20,601 nucleotides of DNA from Luminiphilus sp. GTDB lineage: Bacteria; Pseudomonadota; Gammaproteobacteria; Pseudomonadales; Halieaceae. The stretch lies in NCBI GenBank assembly GCA_022425845.1, contig JAKMEU010000256.1:1-20601 (forward strand), in the 5' to 3' direction. A program made the position numbers and the translations under genes. Under the pieces are notes generated by a model, which saw nothing but the letters and a program-made list of their open reading frames with translations, did no database searches and was not told where the DNA came from. Shown here piece by piece: positions 14,990 through 20,601 of this stretch. How positions within the stretch are numbered: position 1 is the stretch's first letter; each line of letters opens with the position of its first letter.

Positions 14990-15769
14990 ATGGTATCTGA
15001 ACATCTCAGAGAACGTCGCGAACGGGTTTTTATCGTCCTCGCCGCCGTATTTTTGGGCGCGATGACCCTATTGAATGTTGTGGGCATCACCCGCTTCATC
15101 CAACTCGGGCCACTGGCACTGGCCGTGGGGGTCCTGCCCTACCCGCTGACGTTCCTGTGCACCGACCTGATCTCCGAGCTGTATGGCCGTGCGCGGGCCA
15201 ATTTTCTGGTAACCGTGGGGCTGGGAATCAACTTTCTCATTCTCGCCGTGCTGACGCTGGGAGATATAGCACCATCCGTCCCGGCAGAGACTATGCCCCC
15301 GTGGCAGGTCATCCAGCTCGCGGAACCCATCGCACTGCCCAATGGACAGATCGTTGAAGGTGAGGTGGGCCTCTTTCAGCTGATCTACGCGACCACATCG
15401 GGCGCTGTCTTCGCCTCAATGCTGGCCTACATCGCGGCTCAGTACTGCGATGTCCAGCTCTACCATTTCTGGAAGCGGCTAACTCGAGGGAAGCACCTTT
15501 GGTTGCGCAACAACTTCAGCACCCTTCTCAGTCAATTGGTGGACTCCATTATGGTCGTGACCGTCACCTTCGGTGCGGTCTATTGGCGTGGCGAAATGGC
15601 CTTCAACACGCTGCTGGTACTGGTGGGAAGCAATTATGCTTTCAAAGCCCTGTCCGCTCTTGTAGACACCCTGCCACTCTATGCACTGGTCCGCTGGCTG
15701 CGCCGCTATCTGGAGCTCGGACCCAACGATTACGCGGTAGTGATCACCGATCCGTCGACAGCAGCTTGA
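14990..15769 (+). CDS. YhhQ-family (VUT) queuosine precursor transporter
   Basis: A 259-residue inner-membrane protein with about six helices in the COG1738/YhhQ family; E. coli YhhQ imports preQ0 and preQ1. Family marks include PYPLTFLCTDLISELYG near residues 50-66 and the later NNFSTLLSQLVDSIMVV stretch. It is longer than E. coli YhhQ (221 residues), mostly because of a polar loop of some 45 residues (about 98-140) between helices. The gene begins two bases after the SDR stop and so is almost certainly cotranscribed with it. The 3' end overlaps the convergent hda gene by 26 bases. The substrate may be a deazapurine, but a pterin or other base is possible given the neighbours. Confidence 0.87.
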   Translation: MVSEHLRERRERVFIVLAAVFLGAMTLLNVVGITRFIQLGPLALAVGVLPYPLTFLCTDLISELYGRARANFLVTVGLGINFLILAVLTLGDIAPSVPAETMPPWQVIQLAEPIALPNGQIVEGEVGLFQLIYATTSGAVFASMLAYIAAQYCDVQLYHFWKRLTRGKHLWLRNNFSTLLSQLVDSIMVVTVTFGAVYWRGEMAFNTLLVLVGSNYAFKALSALVDTLPLYALVRWLRRYLELGPNDYAVVITDPSTAA

Positions 15770-16442
15770 GTTCATTTAGCAGGGGAATGGTGATGGACCG
15801 GCCCTGGGCCATTGCCGCCTGGTCCAGATTTTCCAGCAACGCCATCAGAGCAGACGCTGAGCGCGGGGCTCGCGCCAGAATATAACTGACGACTTCATCC
15901 GACAGCTTCAGACCTCGTCGCGCAGCGCGAAAGCGTAAAAGCGCCCCCAACTCTGACTCGCTGTAAGCCGGCATATGGTAGACGGTCAACTCGCTCCAGC
16001 GGGACCGGAGATCCGGCAAGACGTCAACCATGGCTGCTGGAGCTTGCGTCGCGGAGTAGATCTGAAGAATATCGCCTGTCTTCAGCCGATTGTAAGTATG
16101 GAAGAGTCCCTCCTGCCAATCGGCCCTCCCAGACACCAGGTGCACATCATCAAACAGCACCACCTGACTTTGAACGACGCCATCAAGAACAGCATCGGCG
16201 GGGAATTGAATAATCTCAGAAAAGGGCAGGTACAAGGCCTGGCTGCCCAATGATCGACTGATGGCCTGCAGCAAGTGGCTCTTTCCCACCCCTTCCGGCC
16301 CCCAAAGGAAAAGTGACTCTCCCTGACCTGCCTGCAGATCGAGAATTTTCGCTTCCAGCAGCTGCAGGGTCGCTCGGACCCTGAAATTATCCAGGCTCGC
16401 ATCTCCATCGACGCGCATTCGTAGAGTTAGCTGGTCACTCAC
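15744..16442 (-). CDS. hda: DnaA regulatory inactivator Hda
   Basis: A 232-residue AAA+ protein homologous to DnaA domain III that, with the DNA-loaded beta clamp, promotes ATP hydrolysis by DnaA to prevent over-initiation. Walker A GPEGVGKS is at 48-55 and Walker B VVLFDDVH at 94-101; later sensor-type arginines are present (PRSASALMALLENLD). The start is taken as GTG 16442, which yields MSDQLTLRMRV and places the clamp-binding QLxLxx motif at residues 4-9 as in other Hda proteins; ATG 16502 would extend into the upstream gene by 47 bases and displace that motif. It lies 13 bases after the PerM-type gene. Its 3' end overlaps the convergent yhhQ-like gene. Confidence 0.9.
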   Translation of the reverse strand: MSDQLTLRMRVDGDASLDNFRVRATLQLLEAKILDLQAGQGESLFLWGPEGVGKSHLLQAISRSLGSQALYLPFSEIIQFPADAVLDGVVQSQVVLFDDVHLVSGRADWQEGLFHTYNRLKTGDILQIYSATQAPAAMVDVLPDLRSRWSELTVYHMPAYSESELGALLRFRAARRGLKLSDEVVSYILARAPRSASALMALLENLDQAAMAQGRSITIPLLNELKLLSTDR

Positions 16443-16455
16443 AGGGCTGCAGGGC

Positions 16456-17526
16456 TCAGTCGCTTTGATACGTGTCGGTGCTGCGGTAGTAAGTGATGGC
16501 ATGTCGACAGAAAACTACGGCGACTGCTGCTACCGGAAGCGCCAGTAAAACGCCGGCGAAGCCCGCCAACTGCCCGCCGGCCATGAGAGCGAAAATCACC
16601 ATAACCTGATGCATGCCAATCCGATCGCCGATCAAAGTCGGGGTCAGGAAGAATCTCTCGTTCTTCTGCCCGGCGCCAAAAACGAGCCCTACCCACAGTA
16701 AAAAACTGAACTCTCCACCTGACTGAAACCAGGCCACCAAGAGGGAGCTGCCGACCCCCAAAACGGCGCCAGCGTAGGGAATAATGGACGCCAATCCCGC
16801 GACGGTGCCCAATATCAGGGCAAAGTCGAGCCCGATGATCCAAAGGCCAGCGCTGTAAAGCACGGCCTGCGCCAGCATCACCAGGAACTGGCCTCGAAGA
16901 AACGCGCCCAGGACATCGTCAGCCTCTGACACCATCAGGGATATATCCTGTTGCCATGGACGAGGCACCAAATCCAACAACCCCTCCACCAGACGATCCC
17001 AATCACGCATCAGGTAAAAAGCAACCACCGGAATCAGCGTCAAATTGAATATCGCAGCGATGACCCCAATACCGGAGCGCGTCAAACTCGCCACCGACGT
17101 CGCTACCAACTTACCCAACGATTCCCAGCGTGCGGCCAGTTCAGCCTCCCAATCAATGACGGGTAAACTGACGGGGCTGACGCTGATACGGTCATGGATG
17201 CTCGGGAGAAGTGTGTCCGATACCCAGCGGTAAAGCACGGGCAGCTTGCGGATAGCCTGGTCCAACTGATCGATAAGCAACGGTATACCCACGAGCAGGA
17301 TCAAGCTTGTGACAAGCACCAGCAGGGCAAACACCAACACAACACCCCCGGAGCGACCGTAACCCCGCTCCTCAAGCCGATCCACCAGAGGGTCTCCGAG
17401 GTAGGCCGTCAGCGCTCCCACAAGGAAGGGCGCCAGAATAGGGTGCAACGCCCAGACGAAAAGCAGCAGAACGGCGATGAGACCCAGTATAAAGGGCCAT
17501 CGATTAACGGGTGCCGGGTGATTCAT
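16456..17526 (-). CDS. AI-2E/PerM family transporter
   Basis: A 356-residue inner-membrane protein of the AI-2E transporter (PerM/UPF0118) family with about seven to eight membrane segments. Helices lie near the N-terminus (FILGLIAVLLLFVWAL; LVFALLVLVTSLILL), a central soluble stretch covers about 95-150, and the C-terminal half carries IPYAGAVLGVGSSLLVA and FLTPTLIGDRIGMHQV, close to the family's LTPxLVGxxIGLHP block. The preceding QKNERF deviates from the usual QxLE. Relatives are linked to export of small molecules or to Na+/H+ exchange; the substrate here is unknown. The start overlaps the DUF2066 stop by four bases (ATGA). The DUF2066-PerM-hda order is found in other gammaproteobacteria. 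Confidence 0.9.
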   Translation of the reverse strand: MNHPAPVNRWPFILGLIAVLLLFVWALHPILAPFLVGALTAYLGDPLVDRLEERGYGRSGGVVLVFALLVLVTSLILLVGIPLLIDQLDQAIRKLPVLYRWVSDTLLPSIHDRISVSPVSLPVIDWEAELAARWESLGKLVATSVASLTRSGIGVIAAIFNLTLIPVVAFYLMRDWDRLVEGLLDLVPRPWQQDISLMVSEADDVLGAFLRGQFLVMLAQAVLYSAGLWIIGLDFALILGTVAGLASIIPYAGAVLGVGSSLLVAWFQSGGEFSFLLWVGLVFGAGQKNERFFLTPTLIGDRIGMHQVMVIFALMAGGQLAGFAGVLLALPVAAVAVVFCRHAITYYRSTDTYQSD

Positions 17527-18551
17527 GGACGCCCCCAGTGTAAAAACAGACGGCTGGGCGTCATTTCGTCTGAAATTCCCAACCGGGAACGCGTGGGTAA
17601 TACCCTGACCAGGGCGTCGGTAGTGCTGACCCCTGTCACTTTAACGGCCAATGCGTCGCCCCGTACTTCATCGACACTCACTGACTCAAGCAGTGGCAAC
17701 CCCCTCAAAATATCCATCACCGCACTGTAATCAGCATAACTCTCGACACCGGTAACCGTCACCGACAGGTAGCCCGTCAACGGACTGGATTCGAGAACAA
17801 CGGCGTAACGATCGGCCATTGCATCAACAGCGAGGTCAACCCCGGTGAATACAATCGGATCGATCACATCGCCCTGAATCTGCTCCCGGCGCTGGCTTTC
17901 ACCATCGAGGTACAACCAATCCGCCAGCAGCGCACCCGTGGTCAATTCAACGTAGCGGCCGACCAGAATATGTTGCGTGCCATAGCGCTCTGACGCGGCC
18001 TGTATTCGCCTCGTCACACTTTGCCAAACCATTTCGGGGGAAAGGCTAGCCGCGTCTTCGAGATCCAGTAACGGCAGTCGCAGGGTAATACCCCGGTCAG
18101 CAAATGCATCGGATAAGGCCATTAACAGGGTGCCGTCCTGACTGACCGTCGCGAACCGCCGGCTGTAAGGCTCGTCCACTACCAGCCAAAGCAGCACCGG
18201 AGGCCGGTCCTCAGCCCAATACGTTGCATCAGAATCTCGCAAAATACCCTTGATCAATACATCGTCGAAGGTGGCCTGCAGGTACACCTGGGCATCCTCC
18301 TGCTCGTAGCTATAGCGGGCAACACGGTCTCGGGCACCCATGATGGCTGCGGCCACCCCCGTTTTCTCACCGATCTCATCGTTGCCGGACACCCTGATCA
18401 AAACACGGCTCAGGGCCTCGCGAATGCCCTCCGTGAGTTCGCTATCACTTCTGTCGGCAATGGGCACGCGAGCTGAATAGAAGGCCTCCTCGGCACTGAG
18501 CGGGAATGCCAGCGGGAGGAGCAAAGCAACGATGAGAAATCGGCCAAACAT
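17523..18551 (-). CDS. DUF2066 exported protein
   Basis: A 342-residue protein of unknown function in the DUF2066 family. A cleavable signal peptide (LIVALLLPLAFPLSA, cut before EEAFYS) sends it to the periplasm. Recognisable blocks are the early VPIADRSDSELTEGIREAL and VLIRVSGN, and the middle PVLLWLVVDE, typical of this family next to purM and hda. It is the first gene of the DUF2066-PerM-hda operon and diverges from purM across 123 bases. No enzymatic motif is visible. A candidate dyad in the upstream region (18575-18586) may affect its expression. Confidence 0.87.
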   Translation of the reverse strand: MFGRFLIVALLLPLAFPLSAEEAFYSARVPIADRSDSELTEGIREALSRVLIRVSGNDEIGEKTGVAAAIMGARDRVARYSYEQEDAQVYLQATFDDVLIKGILRDSDATYWAEDRPPVLLWLVVDEPYSRRFATVSQDGTLLMALSDAFADRGITLRLPLLDLEDAASLSPEMVWQSVTRRIQAASERYGTQHILVGRYVELTTGALLADWLYLDGESQRREQIQGDVIDPIVFTGVDLAVDAMADRYAVVLESSPLTGYLSVTVTGVESYADYSAVMDILRGLPLLESVSVDEVRGDALAVKVTGVSTTDALVRVLPTRSRLGISDEMTPSRLFLHWGRP

Positions 18552-18674
18552 TTATCAATCCATGAGAGGAATCGGGTAAGTTTACCAGTGAAAGCGGCCC
18601 TGCGTTGCTTCCCTAGCAAAGGGTCACAGAGTACCCTGTCCAGCCCGTCAACGACCCCTGGGACCTCACCACCC
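18552..18674. promoter_or_regulatory. Divergent intergenic region between DUF2066 and purM
   Basis: These 123 bases must hold promoters for both directions. A perfect dyad GGTAA-GT-TTACC lies at 18575-18586; read on the minus strand it covers a -10-like TAAACT. A weaker CCCT/AGGG hairpin is near 18611-18623. No PurR-type operator could be recognised, and no confident -35/-10 pair was found for purM. Confidence 0.35.
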
Positions 18675-19718
18675 ATGAATGAATCATCCGACACACCCTC
18701 CCTCTCCTATCGCGATGCCGGGGTGGATATCGATGCCGGCAACCGGTTGGTGGACCGTCTTAAAGCCGTCACCGCGGCCACGCGTCGACCTGAGGTAATG
18801 GGCGGTATCGGGGGCTTTGGCGCCCTGGTTGAAATTCCCGAGGGCTATCATCAACCGGTGCTGGTATCGGGTACCGATGGTGTCGGCACCAAGTTGCGAC
18901 TCGCCATGATGGCAGGACGTCATGACAGCATCGGCATTGATCTGGTGGCCATGTGCAGTAATGACATCGCCGTAGTGGGCGCCGAACCCCTGCTGTTCCT
19001 CGATTACTACGCTACGGGAAAGCTCGATGTCGATGTCGCCACCGACGTTGTGACCGGCATTGGCAAAGGCTGCGAGCTCGCGGGCTGTGCCCTGGTGGGC
19101 GGTGAAACAGCGGAAATGCCGGGCATGTATCAGGGCGATGACTATGATCTGGCAGGCTTTTGTGTCGGGGTCGTTGAGAAGGATCACATCATCGACGGCA
19201 GCCTGGTCGCTGAGGGGGATGCGCTGATCGCACTGCCCTCCAGCGGGCCCCATTCCAATGGTTTCTCATTGGTTCGTAAAATCCTGGAGGTAACTGGAGC
19301 TGACCTCAGCACCACCCTGAATGATGGCCAGAGCCTTGTTGACGCCCTGCTCGCCCCCACCACCATTTACAACCGAACCTTATTGTCGCTCCAGAAAGAA
19401 CTTCGACTCCATGCCATGGCGCACATTACCGGTGGCGGCCTTCCCGAGAATCTGCCCAGAGTCCTGCCAGAAGGCTGCATGGCGGAGGTCAATCTCAGCA
19501 GTTGGCAGCAGCCCGAAGTATTTGGATGGTTACAGAGAGGGGGCAACGTGGCTCCCCTTGAAATGCTCCGTACCTTTAACTGCGGCGTAGGCATGGTTTT
19601 GGTGGTGGCTGAACAGAAAGTTGGACCCGCGCTGGAACATCTGGCGAGCCAACATGTCAAAGCATGGCAGTTGGGTCGCATCGTAAGCGGTAACAAAGGG
19701 GTTGTATTCACCGAATGA
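18675..19718 (+). CDS. purM: Phosphoribosylformylglycinamidine cyclo-ligase PurM
   Basis: A 347-residue AIR synthetase (E. coli PurM has 345), which closes the imidazole ring of FGAM with ATP in de novo purine synthesis. The N-terminus SLSYRDAGVDIDAGN and RRPEVMGGIGGFGAL match the family almost exactly, GTDGVGTKL is at 66-74 and GGETAEMPGMY lies in the middle of the protein, all part of the nucleotide and substrate sites. The frame is open upstream to 18588, but ATG 18675 gives the canonical N-terminus. The Shine-Dalgarno is weak. It overlaps purN by four bases (ATGA), the common gammaproteobacterial purMN pair. Confidence 0.96.
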   Translation: MNESSDTPSLSYRDAGVDIDAGNRLVDRLKAVTAATRRPEVMGGIGGFGALVEIPEGYHQPVLVSGTDGVGTKLRLAMMAGRHDSIGIDLVAMCSNDIAVVGAEPLLFLDYYATGKLDVDVATDVVTGIGKGCELAGCALVGGETAEMPGMYQGDDYDLAGFCVGVVEKDHIIDGSLVAEGDALIALPSSGPHSNGFSLVRKILEVTGADLSTTLNDGQSLVDALLAPTTIYNRTLLSLQKELRLHAMAHITGGGLPENLPRVLPEGCMAEVNLSSWQQPEVFGWLQRGGNVAPLEMLRTFNCGVGMVLVVAEQKVGPALEHLASQHVKAWQLGRIVSGNKGVVFTE

Positions 19719-20371
19719 CCAGCGCGACAGGCCGTCTCACACTGCTGCTATCCGGCAGGGGCAGTAACCTGCAGGCATTCCTGAACGCTCAGGACGCGGG
19801 CGAACTGGAGGGCAACATAACCGCCGTTATCAGCAACCGACCGGGAGCGCGGGGCCTCGAGATCGCGCGACGCGCCGGTATCGCCACCGAAGTGGTCGAC
19901 CACACCCTTTTTGCAAGCCGGGACGACTTTGATCTCAAATTAGCGGAGACGATCGATCAATGCGCTCCCGATGTGGTTGTGCTGGCCGGTTTTATGCGCA
20001 TACTCACTGGACCATTTGTCGATAAGTTTCGCGGCAGACTGATCAACATTCACCCCTCTCTCCTGCCCAAATACCGTGGCCTGAACACCCATCAGCGTGC
20101 CATCGACGCCGGTGAGCGCGAGGCGGGTGCTACCGTACACTTTGTCACCCCGGATCTGGATGAGGGGCCCGGCATCCTGCAGGCCCGCGTTCCCATCCAG
20201 GCCAGTGACAATGCCGAAACACTGGCCGCTCGGGTGCTACCTGTTGAGCACAAACTGTATCCCCGCGCCGCAAATTTGGTCCTGAGCGGGCGCGTCATAC
20301 TGGGCGACGGCGTCGCCCTGCTGGACCATCATGTTCTGCCCCCGGGAGGTGAAGAATGGACACCCACATAG
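19715..20371 (+). CDS. purN: Phosphoribosylglycinamide formyltransferase PurN
   Basis: A 218-residue GAR transformylase (E. coli PurN has 212) that uses 10-formyltetrahydrofolate in the third step of purine synthesis. The phosphate-binding SGRGSNLQA is at 13-21, and the catalytic residues are intact: Asn111 and His113 in INIHPSLLP and Asp149 in PDLDEGPG, corresponding to E. coli Asn106, His108 and Asp144. It is coupled to purM by an ATGA overlap, and its last 16 bases overlap the start of the DUF3108 gene. Confidence 0.96.
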   Translation: MTSATGRLTLLLSGRGSNLQAFLNAQDAGELEGNITAVISNRPGARGLEIARRAGIATEVVDHTLFASRDDFDLKLAETIDQCAPDVVVLAGFMRILTGPFVDKFRGRLINIHPSLLPKYRGLNTHQRAIDAGEREAGATVHFVTPDLDEGPGILQARVPIQASDNAETLAARVLPVEHKLYPRAANLVLSGRVILGDGVALLDHHVLPPGGEEWTPT

Positions 20372-20601
20372 CGGCTGGTTGGCCAAAGATTTGGGGGCTT
20401 CTGCTTTTAAGTCTGTGCCCCGTCACCGCGACGGCTGATACGCCTGCAACCGTGCTTTCACCCTATGAAGCCACCTACCGAACCAAGGCCATGGGTATGA
20501 CGATGTCGGTTGAGCGCAAACTGGTGCCAGAGGCCTCGGGCTACCGCTTGAGCAGCGTGGGCAGCTCGTTTCTGGCCAGCCTGACCGAGATAGCACATTT
20601 T
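20356..20601 (+). CDS. DUF3108 exported protein (5' part, cut by window edge)
   Basis: The first 82 codons of a gene that runs off the window. The N-terminus is a signal peptide (IWGLLLLSLCPVTATA, cleavage likely near TATA-DT). The mature start LSPYEATYRTKAMGMTMSVERKL and GYRLSSVGSSFLASLTE match the beginning of DUF3108 proteins, which are predicted beta-rich periplasmic proteins found next to purN in many gammaproteobacteria. A strong ribosome binding site GGGAGGT (20344-20350) lies five bases before the ATG, within purN. The 16-base overlap with purN suggests cotranscription with purMN. Function is unknown. Confidence 0.85.
   Translation, partial: MDTHIAAGWPKIWGLLLLSLCPVTATADTPATVLSPYEATYRTKAMGMTMSVERKLVPEASGYRLSSVGSSFLASLTEIAHF

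Noticed and set aside
16443..16502. ATG 16502 as the hda start
   Set aside because: It overlaps the PerM-type gene by 47 bases and pushes the clamp-binding motif away from the N-terminus, unlike known Hda proteins.
17194..17730. Long plus-strand open frame opposite the PerM and DUF2066 genes
   Set aside because: It crosses the junction of two clear minus-strand genes, is rich in Gln/Arg/His as typical of antisense translation and has no recognisable domain.

Overview
The window reads as chromosomal core sequence from a marine-type gammaproteobacterium. The gene set (bamC beside dapA, a STAS-MlaE transport operon, wrbA-DUF2069, yihY, hda, DUF2066, purMN followed by DUF3108) and its clustering resemble Pseudomonadales/Cellvibrionales relatives such as the OM60/NOR5 (Halieaceae) group. 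The taxonomic placement is inference from gene content. Coding is very dense: neighbours are repeatedly coupled by ATGA, TGATG or TAATG overlaps. I see no tRNA, rRNA, insertion sequence, integrase or CRISPR array, and no gene-free stretch longer than 300 bases.

Layout. (1) 32-1446, plus: a leucine-rich-repeat lipoprotein coupled to an LpxL-type acyltransferase. (2) 1371-4080, minus: dapA, bamC and a WalJ-like metallo-beta-lactamase-fold hydrolase, whose 3' end overlaps the acyltransferase gene tail to tail. (3) 4153-8170, plus: an envelope lipid-transport operon with a DUF3806 exported protein, a STAS-MlaE permease, MlaF-like ATPase, MlaD-like MCE protein and PqiC-like lipoprotein. (4) 8148-11675, minus: wrbA, DUF2069 membrane protein, sppA and a NUDIX hydrolase. 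(5) 11791-13475, plus: yihY-type membrane protein and a TlpA-like lipoprotein. (6) 13476-13657: a structured non-coding interval. (7) 13658-15769: a divergent pair, a QueD/PTPS-fold protein (minus) and an SDR followed by a YhhQ-type transporter (plus). (8) 15744-18551, minus: DUF2066, PerM-type membrane protein, hda. (9) 18675-20601, plus: purM, purN and the start of a DUF3108 gene cut by the window edge.

Functionally the window is dominated by envelope work (lipid acylation, outer-membrane protein assembly, lipid transport, membrane proteolysis) and housekeeping metabolism (lysine/diaminopimelate and purine synthesis, control of replication initiation). The two places most worth a second look are the non-coding interval 13481-13659, where several exact inverted repeats, two mutually exclusive stems and a strong minus-strand terminator suggest a structured RNA, and the adjacent COG0720 protein, which keeps its zinc histidines but appears to have lost the usual catalytic cysteine, catalytic histidine and substrate-anchoring glutamate while sitting beside a reductase and a queuosine-precursor-type transporter.
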